Origin: Lophium mytilinum
Taxonomy: Eukaryota; Ascomycota; Dothideomycetes; Mytilinidiales; Mytilinidiaceae
Reading direction: 5' to 3'
Assembly: GCA_010093605.1 (NCBI GenBank)
Contig: MU004184.1
Coordinates: 639,897-703,896 of the forward strand
Length of the DNA stretch: 64,000 bases
Under the pieces are notes generated by a model. That model saw nothing but the letters and a program-made list of their open reading frames with translations. It ran no database searches and had not been told where the DNA came from. Position numbers and translations under genes: made by a program. Positions 1 through 10,831 of the stretch are shown here, one piece after another; position 1 is the first letter of the stretch, and the number at the start of each line of letters is the position of its first letter.

Positions 1-1086
1 CCAGCAACTATGGAAATCGTAAAAGCAGACACGGCGCAGGAAACCCAAGGGGGACTCGAGGGGTTCAAGATCCAAACCGTGCTAGCTCTGCAGCACCTAT
101 GGCGAATCGGCAGGGTCATGAACATAGGATGGTGGACGGGAGGAATCGCTTTCATATCGCACTGCAGCAGTGACGAAGGGGACAGACGGGCGAAGCTAGC
201 GGCCGAAGCCTGGAGAGCTATTCATCTGAAGCTGAGACCGGATCTCACTAGCGAGGAAGAAGACGCAGAAGAGCAAGACAACGACCTCGATGTCTGGCAT
301 ACGAAACACGGAGGTTTCAGCGGCGAAGAAGGCGTCGAGAAGGACCAGCGCCCGGCTTTACCGGACTACGAGCGAGTCAATGGCGGTGATGCAGCGGCGA
401 TACCGCCGTGTTTCACAGTGCAGGTTCAGGAGCTGCCTCGCGCTGCTGATATCGAGTGGAGCAGTGTTGGTGTGGCGAAAGCGAGCGTGAGCGTCAAGCT
501 GACCGCTGGCACACCGAGTCTGCATCTCACTAGGGTTCCCGACACGAGTTCCAGCTTTGTCTTCGTAGGCATTGAGGATGTGGAGGACTTGCTGGGCCTT
601 GATAAGGCTATCAGAGAGGCTCATGATTGGGAGGTCGTCTCTTGGACCCTACAGACACATGATGATACTCCTCAAGCTGCTTTCGAGGACTTGATTGGCG
701 GTTTCCCGGATGGCGGGACTGGCTCGCAGCCGCTTCACGTAGATAGGGGCGATCACTTTTACATCACGAAGATGACACGAGCGCGGGCAGTGGAAGTGTC
801 AAAAAGTCCTATCGTTAAACACATGGCGGAGAACGAGAGAGAAGATGAGAGCGATGTTAGGGGCCGTATTTACTCCGAAGACGACACTGAGAAGATTCAA
901 AGGCTGTCGGCTTCAGTGGAAAATCGGTACGTGGTTTACACCTCACAAGCCCTACCGACAGAGTGGCTGGAAGACATAGAGATCAAAAAGCAGATCGTCC
1001 CGTGTCAACGCGTATGGGATGAGAGTGGTCACCAGTTGGCAGCTGCAGTGGTAGTAAGGCGGAACACAGAAGTCCTAACGCACTAA
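1..1086 (+). CDS. Unrecognised protein, 3' part of a gene cut by the window edge
   Basis: An open frame runs from the first base to a TAA at 1084-1086. The first ATG is at 10, but the frame is open upstream of it and codon use looks coding from the start, so this is probably the last exon of a longer gene. About 360 residues are visible. They include an acidic stretch (SEEEDAEEQDND) near residue 82, a moderately hydrophobic N-terminal part (MNIGWWTGGIAFISH), and a C-terminal half rich in charged residues. I see no catalytic motif, zinc site or membrane anchor and do not recognise the family. It is followed by a tail-to-tail neighbour, PNO1 on the minus strand, about 210 bp away. The coding call is fairly safe; the function is unknown. 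Confidence 0.6.
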   Translation, partial: PATMEIVKADTAQETQGGLEGFKIQTVLALQHLWRIGRVMNIGWWTGGIAFISHCSSDEGDRRAKLAAEAWRAIHLKLRPDLTSEEEDAEEQDNDLDVWHTKHGGFSGEEGVEKDQRPALPDYERVNGGDAAAIPPCFTVQVQELPRAADIEWSSVGVAKASVSVKLTAGTPSLHLTRVPDTSSSFVFVGIEDVEDLLGLDKAIREAHDWEVVSWTLQTHDDTPQAAFEDLIGGFPDGGTGSQPLHVDRGDHFYITKMTRARAVEVSKSPIVKHMAENEREDESDVRGRIYSEDDTEKIQRLSASVENRYVVYTSQALPTEWLEDIEIKKQIVPCQRVWDESGHQLAAAVVVRRNTEVLTH

Positions 1087-1297
1087 GGCATGGACAGGAA
1101 TCGTAGTTTTTCTGAGGACTTAAGACATGGTTCCCTCAACACGAAGAATTATCTAGCTACCAACATTAGGCCGAAAAAAAGGTGATATTCGACCAACCGG
1201 CATATCCGCTAGCTTTAAGGAGTCTCGTGAACGCCGTCTGAAAATTACCCACTGAACGCCACATAATGCATGACTCATGTGTTGAGACCAAAGGAGT

Positions 1298-2338
1298 CTA
1301 GAAGCGCTCCTTCATCCGAGACGCTACGGTTCGTAGGTTTCCATACACCTGGGCCATGTTAAGATGGAAAATGTGAATGGTGGAGGAGAAACGTACCTTT
1401 CCTGGAGGTGCACCGAGGATGAGACTGACGATTGCTTCTCGTGCTAGTAATTACCATACAGTCAGTGAAAAGGCTCGAGGATGAATTTTTGGGACAAAGA
1501 GTAGAGGCCCATACCGATATGAATGTTCTTGAAGCCACCCAGAATATGTATTTTAGAGTCTGCTAGTACCACTCTCGTACGAGATGAGTTCTCAATTGCG
1601 AACTTGGTTTTGCCGTCCTATCAGAGACATGAGCGCTGTTCACGGGATACTCGGGGGTAAGTCAATTACCTTGCCAGCAATTCGGCCAATACATCTGCTC
1701 AGATGTTCTCCCGTCACTGCTTCTTGTCAGCGGCACCCCAGGTGACTAAGTGCTAGGAGAACGTACATGTCTTCACATCCTTGATCTCAAACGTCTCGAT
1801 ATACAGATCATCCAAACGCAATAATGCAATAGCATCGTCCACATCAAAGCCAAGGGTGAAGGCCTTGACAAAGTCTTCTCCCTTCTGAAGGGCCCCAGCC
1901 TGTGCCGACTTGGAGCTCCTCAGTTCCACGGCCTTCGATTTCATGTTCATTCTGACGGCGAGCTTCAGATGCTCAACTAGAGGAGGATACATCTTGGGCC
2001 ACGCAGCCTTCAGGGGCGACATGCGGTGTGGGGGAATTGGGATTTTCCTCTGCTCTCTCCGGTATTTCATCTGGCTCTCGGCGGCGGGGGCGAACTGGGG
2101 ACGTCCGTCGATGGTCATGGCGGCATCGGTGGGTTCATCTGAAGGCTCAAGAATTCCGATAGTATCGGAAGGAAGGGCATTTGTGTCTATGAGAGCAGTC
2201 TGTTCTTCTATCGCGGGGTTAGAGGGGTTACTGATGGTGGTGGAGGGGGAGGGTACCTAGAGCAGCAGGAGCTTCGGTCATAGTCTGGTCTTCTGCCAGG
2301 ACCTCAGGGCTACCGAGAGGCGCGGTTGGAGCAGGCAT
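1298..2338 (-). CDS. PNO1: Pno1/Dim2, KH-domain pre-rRNA processing factor (partner of Nob1)
   Basis: Spliced model of six exons (2338-2257, 2207-1767, 1716-1670, 1617-1515, 1443-1397, 1348-1298) giving 256 residues. All five introns are GT-AG and 48-71 nt long. The C-terminal two thirds match the Pno1/Dim2 family: RKIPIPPHRMSPLK, FTLGFDVDDAIALLRLDDLY, then across the exon 2-3 and 3-4 junctions KTLTGEHLSRCIGRIAGK, followed by a KH-like end with LADSKIHILGGFKNIHI and ASRMKERF. The N-terminal 70 or so residues are Pro/Ala/Glu-rich and variable, as in homologues. Known family role: binds pre-40S ribosomes, recruits the endonuclease Nob1 and the dimethylase Dim1, and acts in the nucleolus and cytoplasm. 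It is divergently transcribed from the MDM31-like gene across about 264 bp. Confidence 0.95.
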
Positions 2339-2602
2339 GATTCAAGAGGTTGAATGCAAACGTTGTTGTATAGGGAGTCTGCGAGGCGTAGCAGTGTGAA
2401 GGCGAGGTCGATATTGAACGCACGGCCGCAGCCCGCGAACAATTTCCATTCCAAAAGTAAAAGTTTGTGTTTCTGCCACCGCCTTCGCTTTTAACGATAT
2501 CATGAATTCCGCCGCCAGTTGCGACATCAAGGAACCCTATACTCGCCTTAACTGCTCTGCATCCTCCTCCCGTCTGGAAGCCATGTTGGCCTCTCCGGTA
2601 TC
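2339..2602. promoter_or_regulatory. Short divergent promoter region between PNO1 and the MDM31-like gene
   Basis: The two start codons are 264 bp apart and face away from each other, so both promoters and 5' leaders must fit here. I see no clear TATA box. The half next to the MDM31-like gene is pyrimidine-rich (for example ctgcatcctcctcccgtc near 2559). This is inferred from gene layout; no transcription start can be seen directly. Confidence 0.5.
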
Positions 2603-4850
2603 ATGAGTCGCAATGTAGTTCCCTCCGTCGGCGCTCTCTTACGGCGCACAGTCGCCGACTCGCAATCCCTCCTCCCACCGCCGTCTTCTCTCAAGCTCGT
2701 CCAGACCTCTTTGAACACACCCAGCCACCATACAGCCAGCGCCCTGTGCATACCCACGACCGCATCCATACCTCGATATACCCCTTTAAGCTCTCCCCGT
2801 GCTTTCCGCCGTCTCCCAGTAGCTTCTGTTGTTTCACCTAGCAATATCTTCGCGTCAGGACATGAACCAGTGACGACAGCGGCTTCATTAGCATGGAGAA
2901 GGCATCTTCACCACCAATCTTTCCAAGCGAGCAAGTTTTTAGATACAAGTGGTCGGAGATACAGGAGCTCTGGCAGTGGCAAGGCGGCTGCGGCAACCGC
3001 TTCAAATGCATCAGTTACCAAAGCCAAGCCAGCACCAAATACCGCTTCGAAAGCACCGGCAAAGGAGCCTTCAGAGCCTCCACCAACCGCTTCACATCCC
3101 GCTAGCAAGCCCCTGTTAGAGCGGATACCCCAATCTTTGCCTCACTTCCACAGGCCTACCAAAGATGAGCTTCTCGCAGCAGCGACTGGTTTCTGGTCTC
3201 GAATGAAAGTGCATTTCAAATGGTTGACTATTAGGAGTTCTCGGCCTTTTAACACTGATGATATCAGCGCCTTCATTTCCTGGATACTCCTCGGCCACAT
3301 CATCTGGATCATTGTTGGAACTACTACCTTTTTCTCGCTGACTATCTTTTTGATAAACACAGTATTTGCGCAAGGCAAGTACACCGTTGTGCTAGAAAGC
3401 AACTTTGCTAACCCTTGCTGAAGAGTCCCTGGCTAAATGGATTGGAAACTACCTCACTAGTTCCTCTGGCATCAAAGTCGTTTTCGAGTCTGCCGTCGTT
3501 CCTAAGTGGCGCGATGGAGTCATCTCATTCAAGAGAGTATTCGTCTCGAGAAGGCCTGGCCAAGGTCAATCCAATGTCACTAAAGGATCTCAAATATCGG
3601 CAGCAGCCGAGGCTGCAGCAATCGCCCAGAAGGAGCGGGATATAGCAAATGGCGTCGTAGAGGAAGAAGACACCAATTACACACAGTTCGATGTTTCTAT
3701 CGATACTGTGAATGTGACTTTGTCGTTTGCCAAGTGGTTCAATGGCAAAGGGCTTCTGAAAGATGTTGAAGTGAAGGGTATCCGAGGAGTCGTGGACAGG
3801 ACATCAGTGCGTCCACCAGAGGAGTACATTGACCCTAGGACATACAAACATGAACATCAGCCCGGAGATTTTGAGTTGGACTCATTCAAGATGGAGGACT
3901 TGCTAGTTACCGTTTACCAGACGAATAATTTCCGGCCTTTCTCCGTTAGCATCTTCTCCTGCGACCTCCCACAGCTGCGGAAGCAATGGCTTTTCTATGA
4001 CTTCTTGTCGGCAAACATGATGTCTGGGTCTTTTGACAATTCTCTGTTCACTATCCATCCAAGGCAGACGCATAACTATACTGGAGCTCAACTGATCGAG
4101 GGACGAGAGACCGAAGACGGCATCAGCTGGAAAAAGCATAGCCGTATACGGATCGATGCTCTCAATATCGACCATCTCAACCGAGGCTATGAGGGCCCAT
4201 TTTCGTGGATTCACGAAGGAAATGTGGACATCGTAGCCGACATAATGATTCCCAACGAGAACGACGACAGCATCGCGAAATACATGTCTGATTTCTACGA
4301 CCGCGTTGAGGCTACAGTGACCTCCAACGGGCACCGGAACGTCATCGACAATGCCGACGGCAAAGACACCCAGCAGCCCCTTCAATCGGCTCAAGCAATA
4401 ACCGGAGAACCAGTGGACAACAGATTCATCATCATGGATCTCCGCGTCCATCTTAACGATGTACGCGCCTCAGTCCCCATCCTCACCAGGGATATCGGCT
4501 ACATCAACAACGCCCTCGTGCGGCCCATCGTCGCGTACATCAATTCGAAAAAGACATTCATCCCCGTCAACTGTCGGGTGGTCAAGCGCGCCAGCGAATT
4601 CGATGGCAGCTGGACCGTCTACGACAGCGGGCTTATGGATGATCTGTCTCGGGAGGTAATTACAGCTAACCCCCCCCCCCCTTGGCCCAAATCCATCTTC
4701 TAACGTTGCGAATAGATGTACGACGCCTTCGCCCGCGACGTCCTCGACGACAACAGCGCCCGCAAACGCCGTTTTAAAAAGGTTGGGATTTGGACGCTCC
4801 AGCTCGCCGCGCAGGCATTGTTTATTGGTTTGGCGGGCAACATTGCATAG
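2603..4850 (+). CDS. Mdm31/Mdm32-family mitochondrial inner-membrane protein
   Basis: Three exons (2603-3374, 3424-4655, 4716-4850) encode 712 residues. The N-terminus is Arg/Ser-rich like a mitochondrial presequence. A strong membrane segment follows at about residues 225-255 (ISWILLGHIIWIIVGTTTFF). The large central domain carries the family signature (ESLAKWIGNYLTSSSGIKVVFESA, with VVPKWRDGVISFKRVFVSRR after it), and a hydrophobic stretch at the end (LQLAAQALFIGLAGNIA) is likely the second anchor. Known yeast role: Mdm31 and Mdm32 set mitochondrial shape and nucleoid distribution and affect lipid transfer. I cannot say which paralogue this is. Intron 1 (3375-3423) has a GC-AG border with a perfect AG/GCAAGT donor; the usual GT choice would break the frame. 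Intron 2 contains a run of 12 C. Confidence 0.9.
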
Positions 4851-6310
4851 CGGTACGTAAAGTGAAATGAACTCTCTCTCCCTGCGTCTTAAACATACCC
4901 GGGGCGTTTTTCGAAATGGTTTGTTAGCTTTTAAGATGGGGGCGTTTTTGGTGGTTTACGATAATGAGCGAGGGTTGGGCGCGGGCGGCTCGCTCGCACC
5001 TTCACGCTAAATGGTTCATGAGGTGTGGAGGGTTGGCAGTGTGCAAGATCTTGTAAGATAGTTGTATATAGATATACAAGAACGGTTCGATTCATTGGTG
5101 GTTTCCTCAGTGTGGATGGAAGTGAGGTGGAGCTGTGCGCGGTTGGATTGAGAAGTTTCTGTGTACGAAGTCGGTGGCTAAATGTGGTATATCTTATGAA
5201 CCATTTTGTCGTGTTTACCCTTTTAAAATACGTGGAAAACAGTCGCTGGACGAAGGCTTGGAATATCAATTCTCATACTCGAACCTCCTGGTCACGATGA
5301 CCCCTTTCGTGATATGGCTCATCCAGAGCACTTCGCAACGACTTCCCGAGCAGTCGAAAGGCACCGTCTCTGCTGAAATTTCTTGCCGAATAGCTTACCC
5401 CATATTCCGCGTATGGCTGTCTGTAAGCACTGGTGGCAAGGGGCCGTGATCTCAGGAGGCGGCATCGGGAAGATCACGAGATAAGCGCGGAAGTCGATGG
5501 AAGGGGCGAACCAAACATCATCAATAGTACCGATGTGAAACAAAGAACACCGCGTTATTTGACTCGTTAGTGGCGTAAGGTAGAGGTTGAATGCTATTCT
5601 TAGGATTTGATGGTGCGGTCGTTTTCGGAGCTGGCAAACATCCACGAGCGGCCTCGTCGTATTGCGCTCCCAACCTTCTCACTCACCGCCCTAATCGTCG
5701 ACCATTTCCTCAGCCCGCCTAATCCATTACCTGGAGACGCGCTCTATTCAAGCTGAACAGAGGCTCCAGAAATAGCTTGTCAAGCGAGGCTCGGCAAAAT
5801 AATACTGCAACGCTGAACATGGCCAACTTTAACCGGAGTTACGCGTGCTGTTACCACTTCGTACGTAAGTGGAGCTGACGATGAAAACCCTCCAAGGTTG
5901 CCCTCGCGTCCTCTTTCCAGTCAGCAGCCTATACGGGAAATTCTCGTTCAATGGAGTGGCGCAGGGTCCTCAGGTGGTGTCTCTCCGTAAGCCGGGACGA
6001 AGAGCAGCTCGTGAGGCTGTGCAACTGCACCCATCATCTTTTCCGGAGCGCCTCCACCACTATGCCGGTCCACGCTCTTCTCGTCGTATCCACATGCCGC
6101 AAATTGTGGCTAATCATCTGACTGCAACCTCAGACCGCCCAATCGCGCTCTATGCTTCGACCTCCCCCTATGTGACTGACCATTACAGATTGGCACCGTA
6201 GCAGTAATCACGGTGGTGACGACTCGGCCCATCAGCTTCCTACCATCCAGCTATGTCTCATGCTAGAGAGCACAAGGCAAAGGTAATTATAGAATCTGTA
6301 GCTACGGTTT
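4851..6310. other. Intergenic stretch without a convincing gene
   Basis: About 1.5 kb between the MDM31-like gene and the secreted-protein promoter. Open frames here (the longest about 110 codons) lack family resemblance and convincing codon use. The only structured item is the 67-bp repeat at 5252-5318, listed separately. Confidence 0.5.
5252..5318 (+). repeat. 67-bp dispersed element, copy A (3' flank of the MDM31-like gene)
   Basis: Aligns without gaps to the reverse complement of 10654-10720 with 57 of 67 positions identical by my count. It starts gaaggcttgg and contains tactcgaac and ctggtcacgatg. It lies about 400 bp past the MDM31-like stop codon, in the same sense as that gene. Copy B lies in the same sense past IRE1. 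No open frame is shared at both sites. Confidence 0.75.
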
Positions 6311-6321
6311 GATGTCTCGAG

Positions 6322-6327
6322 TATAAA
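6322..6327 (+). promoter_or_regulatory. TATA box of the secreted But2-like gene
   Basis: TATAAA, 160 bp upstream of the ATG at 6483. It is followed by a CA/CT-rich leader with repeated caactc words, a common fungal core-promoter layout for strongly expressed secreted proteins. Confidence 0.55.
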
Positions 6328-6482
6328 GACGACTCTGGTTCGCGGTGTAGAATCATCATCCACATCAAGCATCTCAACAACTCAACAACTCCTTCAGTAT
6401 CTCTGTCTACTTCAAAGTCTCTCGCTCTACTTCATTGCCAATTCTTTCTATCATCCAAAACAACAACCACTCCTCTATCAAA

Positions 6483-6980
6483 ATGCAGTACCTCACTATC
6501 GCCTCTGCTATCCTGAGCTCCGCTCTTCTAGTCTCTGCTGCCCCCACTCCTTCGGACTCCAACCTCAACGCTCGCGCATGCAGCGTGGCCTACCCTGAGT
6601 CCATCGGCTTCCCGATCAACTACAGCATCAGCCAAGACGCCGGTGCCGCCAACAAGCGCGACGACGCCATCACCTTCAACAACGTGCCTGCAGGCTCATA
6701 CGGCTGCCAGCTTGAGGTCAACTTCCCGGCTGGCTACCCCATCACCAGCTCCGGCAACAGCCAAGTCTACCTCTGGTCCGGCACCGGCGCATCCAAGCAG
6801 CAAGTCGGTACCATCAACTTCCTCAGTAGCCCTGTAGCCGCCACCAAGTTCGTGGTCAACAGCTTCACTTGCGCCTCGACTATGTCCTACACCATGTCTA
6901 TCGGCAGCGAGACTGATGCTGGCTCCGTTGCTTTTGCCGACACTAAGGATGCCGGCCTTACTATGACCTACAACTGCTAG
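6483..6980 (+). CDS. Small secreted protein, But2 C-terminal-domain-like
   Basis: A single exon encodes 165 residues. An earlier in-frame ATG exists at 6435, but the start at 6483 gives a classic signal peptide (MQYLTIASAILSSALLVSA, cut before APTP), so I prefer it. The mature part has four cysteines and the stretch NVPAGSYGCQLEVNFPAGYP, which resembles the fungal But2 C-terminal domain found in many small secreted proteins. It also has LNARACS and NKRDD sites that a Kex2-like protease could use. Family members are extracellular and mostly of unknown function; some are candidate effectors or wall proteins. A TATA box lies at 6322. The domain call rests on remembered motif resemblance only. 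Confidence 0.75.
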   Translation: MQYLTIASAILSSALLVSAAPTPSDSNLNARACSVAYPESIGFPINYSISQDAGAANKRDDAITFNNVPAGSYGCQLEVNFPAGYPITSSGNSQVYLWSGTGASKQQVGTINFLSSPVAATKFVVNSFTCASTMSYTMSIGSETDAGSVAFADTKDAGLTMTYNC

Positions 6981-7578
6981 ATCTTCGCAGAGTAATCTGC
7001 ATTGCATTGGGTGGAGCGTTAATTGGAGTGTTCGACACCTGAAGGTGTTATAGGACGTGTAATATCATGGATAATTTGCTGCATTTCTGCGATGGGTTAG
7101 TTTGGGTTTCCTGTAATTATATCACTCCTTTAGTACAACTACGGCACGCCGTATATACATGTATATCTATCTTCATCACCATCTGCTTCGCTGCATGCTG
7201 TGTGTTCTTGATGATAAGTGAGAGCCAGAAGTGGCATTACACTGCTCAAAGATATGCTTGAACATTGAACGAAGGTTGCGAACATAACTTTAATCACCAA
7301 ATGTCTTTCCGACGCGTGTATACCGAGCAACATAGCAATCGGTGAGGTGGCGGTTTACAAGACTCTGTAAAGATTATACTACTCCATGTACGCCTAATTC
7401 ACGATGTATAGTAACCTCACTTCTACCTCCAGGGTGCACTTTGAACCAAAAAGCAGAAAACCTGACAAGAATTCCCTCGCATTCACCCACCACCCCACCA
7501 CTGCCATTCCCATCATATCCTACCACTGATGATGGCCTCTATGATTGTATGACTAGAGCAAAACAGATGCAAAAATTG
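6981..7578. other. Intergenic, 3' flank of the secreted-protein gene
   Basis: About 600 bp, AT-rich in the first half. I see no gene or repeat beyond the likely 3' untranslated region. Confidence 0.45.
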
Positions 7579-7676
7579 AGGTCGTGCCCGGAGTCGAACC
7601 GGGGTTGCTGGAACTTAAGAACGACAATGAGGGCCGGTATCAGAATCCAGAGTGATAACCACTACACTACACAACC
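7579..7676 (-). tRNA. tRNA-Gln (CTG anticodon) with a 26-nt intron
   Basis: Read on the minus strand, the acceptor GGTTGTG (7676-7670) pairs with CACGACC (7586-7580). The D-arm is GTG...CAC, the anticodon stem CTGGA pairs with TCCAG, and the T-arm is CCCGG TTCGACT CCGGG. The anticodon CTG (7643-7641) reads CAG, glutamine. A 26-nt intron (7639-7614) sits just after position 37, the standard place for nuclear tRNA introns. The mature length is about 72 nt before CCA addition. All stems are intact, so it looks functional. Confidence 0.92.
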
Positions 7677-8309
7677 GTTGTGTTTTGATGTCGCCGCAAA
7701 TTATTTTGTATTGATAATCTGGGTGAGAAGCGGGGTCAGGCAGCATTCTGTTCGTGTGGGAGAAAAGCCGCATGTGGGGAGACCAGCGGAGTGTGTCTAG
7801 TGTCAGGGGTGCGGGCTGACTGGTTGGAGGGGCCCCCCACATCAACACTGCATGATTTCTGCCTGGAGGAGTGAGAGGACGATGAGTTAGGCTCATGAGG
7901 TGGAGCATTTGATAGAGAACTACTGAATCCATGTGGGGTCTGACTCCTATCGTAAGGGTATTGTTAAGCTTGCTGTTACTGTTTCTGTCACCAGCCCAAA
8001 GATTCGTGTGCGCGATATTGTACAAAGTCCGGACAAAACCATATTTGAAGTACGAACAGATGCTCTTGAAATACCTAATCTCTTCCGATACCTAAAGGTG
8101 TCTGTCTAGCAGGCTGGAGTTTCAAAGACGAGAATTTGGCAAAAGGTATGTAGGAGCTCACGTGACCACCAACTTATGCCAAGCCCTTTCCAAATTCTGG
8201 CGACCGCAGGCTGGCAACCTCGTCCCTCACTCAACCACGACCAAATCCAAACACTCTCACCTCCAACACCTCCGCTTGATACTCTCCCCGGCGGAGCCAA
8301 ACCTCCACC
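7677..8309. other. Intergenic, upstream of SPP2
   Basis: About 630 bp between the tRNA and SPP2. I see no supported gene; the last 100 bp is a C/A-rich leader for SPP2. Confidence 0.45.
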
Positions 8310-9641
8310 ATGGCCGACAAAAAACCGGCTATGAAGTTCTCGCTCTCGTTAGGCGCAAAGAAGCAGACGGCCGCCCCAGCCACCGTCAAGAGACCCGCCG
8401 CAGCTCTACAAGGCTTTGAAGATGAGGCCATAGTTGCACCCTCGGTGCAGGTGGTGTCAGCTTTCGACGCAGCCGCAGGAGGCGCAATCGACACCTCAGC
8501 ACCAGTAGTCACAACCGGACCTGTAGTCATCGCACCGCAAGCAAATCGAGACTGGCGCGCCGAATCGCGGAAGAAGCAACGCGGTCGTCTGCCCGACGGG
8601 GCTGGACAAGGACAACGTAGTGCTGATGTTAAAGAAGTGGACACCGGCGCCTCTAAGATCGCGTTTGGCTTGACCGTGGTCAAAGCAGACCAACGGGAGC
8701 CTGCTGCGGAGCAGGCTGCGGATACTATAAAGGCAGAACAACCAATGTTGGACGCGCCAGAGCCGGAGAGGCCAACGGAAGACCAGCTTGCGTTGCAGGC
8801 TCTGCTCGGTCAACGCCCCGAGTCGGACTTGGTTATTTCTATGGATGAGGGAACGGCGTTCAAGAACGACTTCTCGAATGCGCCGCCAGCTCCTTCGCTT
8901 GAAGACTATGCCAAGGTGGCTATCGAGGACTTCGGTGCTGCGTACCTTCGTGGATTCGGTTGGAAGGGCGACGACTCAGTCCAGCAGAAGACGAAGCCGG
9001 AGAAACGTCCCGTTCGCCGGTCAGCTTTGCTGGGAATAGGAGCGAAAGAGGAGGCTGCGGCGGGAATTGAGTTGGGCGAGTGGGGCAAAGGGGCAAAAGG
9101 AAAGCGGAAGGTGGATCAGCCGTACAATCCGGTGCTGTTACGCGACAAGGTGACGGGCGAGACGTTGACAGAGGAGGAGTTGAAGAAGCGGCAGGAACAG
9201 CAGAAACTGGTGGAGCTTGAGCCAATTCCAGAACGGAAGAAACGATCGCCAGCTCGAGAACTCGAATACCGAACGGAGAAGTCTTCCCGTCGGCACAAAT
9301 ACGAAGAGGACGATGAAAGGAGTGGAAGCCATAGGCGAAGGGATGACCGGGAGAAAGACCGAGACCGAGACAGGGATAGAGAGAAGCGCAGAGACCGAGA
9401 CTATGGCAGCAAGCATCGTTCGTCTCGCAGGGATAGAAGCACTTCCACAGACCGCAAGAGGAAACGACGAGACTACGACGAGCGGGATAGCGACAGCAGT
9501 AAGCGTCGACATAAGGAGGACCGCTACAAAGACGATCGTCATCGAGAAGACCGCTACGACCGTGGATCCTCCAAACGTGACGACCGAGACCGCGAAAGAC
9601 ACAGCGATTCTGGAAGGCGCCGAAAGCAAGAAGCCTATTGA
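8310..9641 (+). CDS. SPP2: Spp2-like G-patch pre-mRNA splicing factor
   Basis: An intron-free frame of 443 residues. The N-terminus is MADKKPAMKFSLSLGAKK, typical of Spp2/GPKOW/MOS2 proteins. The diagnostic G-patch region is at about residues 203-218 (VAIEDFGAAYLRGFGWKG). It is followed by a conserved basic patch (RRSALLGIGAK) and a YNPVLLRDKVTG segment. The C-terminal 130 residues are a low-complexity Arg/Asp/Glu/Ser tract with many RD and ER pairs, common in spliceosomal proteins. Known family role: binds and activates the DEAH helicase Prp2 before the first splicing step. The extent of the RD tract, and its many repeats at DNA level (9340-9600), are lineage-variable features. The neighbours are unrelated in function. 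Confidence 0.9.
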   Translation: MADKKPAMKFSLSLGAKKQTAAPATVKRPAAALQGFEDEAIVAPSVQVVSAFDAAAGGAIDTSAPVVTTGPVVIAPQANRDWRAESRKKQRGRLPDGAGQGQRSADVKEVDTGASKIAFGLTVVKADQREPAAEQAADTIKAEQPMLDAPEPERPTEDQLALQALLGQRPESDLVISMDEGTAFKNDFSNAPPAPSLEDYAKVAIEDFGAAYLRGFGWKGDDSVQQKTKPEKRPVRRSALLGIGAKEEAAAGIELGEWGKGAKGKRKVDQPYNPVLLRDKVTGETLTEEELKKRQEQQKLVELEPIPERKKRSPARELEYRTEKSSRRHKYEEDDERSGSHRRRDDREKDRDRDRDREKRRDRDYGSKHRSSRRDRSTSTDRKRKRRDYDERDSDSSKRRHKEDRYKDDRHREDRYDRGSSKRDDRDRERHSDSGRRRKQEAY

Positions 9642-10831
9642 GCGAAGGATCTCGTACATACCCACCCAAATACACGGCTTCAAATCCTGGCGGCTAGCTG
9701 AGCCGGGTGGCCTGAAATGCTATAATTTTCTAGCACAGAATCAGGACTCGACAGAAACGAGTGGTGTATGCGTATTCATCATTCCATAGTAATGACCAAG
9801 TTTGCTAACTGTGTTTGTGATAGCTGCTCGGAAGTCTTTTGCGATTACGAGACCCATTGCTACTGACTCTGATGAAATAGCAGAATTGAATACGCCACAT
9901 CGACACAGCTTATCCACGACCCCACTCCTCATCCATGTACGATCCTCATTGAGCTACATTGGTTCGAAATGGGCAATTGAAGACTCTGCGCATAAATAAG
10001 TTGGCATAATGACCACTACTACACCGCACTTGTTCGCCCCAGTCCTGGATAGAGGCTCGGAGGGCTCAACACACTCTTACAAGCCTACTAACGCATGCCA
10101 CTAATCTTTTTATGTCTTATTTTAATGTTATGTCATAGCCGTCTCTTACGAACAACTATACACCCCGAAACCACTTAGTCCCATCCGGAACTATAAACCC
10201 AAGACCCCCAAATTTTAAAAGGTCGCAAAAGCGTCAAATTACTACAACTTTGAGCGGCTCACATACTTTGCTCAACCTATTCAAAGCGTAATTTGGCCAC
10301 TTCATCGTAGTTCCAAAGAAGTCAAGCCCGTCCATCGGGCTCTCATATCCCCATAGAAATTAGCACACCCGGGCGTGCTCCCACATAGTATACAGTACAA
10401 CAAAAATACCATCAACGCAGCCTAAAAACCGCGCCTTTATCGAAATAGTTCCACCTTCGACTTCATATAGTGAACCCAGTAATGAGAACAGAATCACCCA
10501 GAAGTACCAGTCATCTTGCACCCTTTCCTTTCATGCTGTAAGTATATAAAGTAACTACAAACATGCCCCCTATCGCATGGCACACCCCGTCTAGTAAGAT
10601 CCTTTCACGCGCTCAGATCCAGGACTCTTTGCACCTATTCCGTCGCAATACGTGCTATGTCACAAAGGGGGCCATCGTGACCAGAACGTTCGAGTATTCG
10701 AATTGATATCCCAAGCCTTCATGCAGAAACATAACAATACGAAATTAGATACTCCACGCCCAACAATACATCCAAGACAAAGAACACGCAACGCGCCTGC
10801 GAACGATGCTCCTCCGCCATGCACGGCACCA
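9642..10831. other. Convergent intergenic region between SPP2 and IRE1
   Basis: About 1.2 kb between two converging 3' ends. No supported gene. It contains copy B of the 67-bp element (10654-10720). Confidence 0.5.
10654..10720 (-). repeat. 67-bp dispersed element, copy B (3' flank of IRE1)
   Basis: On the minus strand this matches copy A at 5252-5318 at 57 of 67 positions without gaps. It begins about 110 bp past the IRE1 stop codon and runs in the same sense as IRE1. Confidence 0.75.

Noticed and set aside
9138-9683. Long minus-strand frames over SPP2
   Set aside because: They are the reverse reading of the Arg/Asp repeat tract of SPP2.
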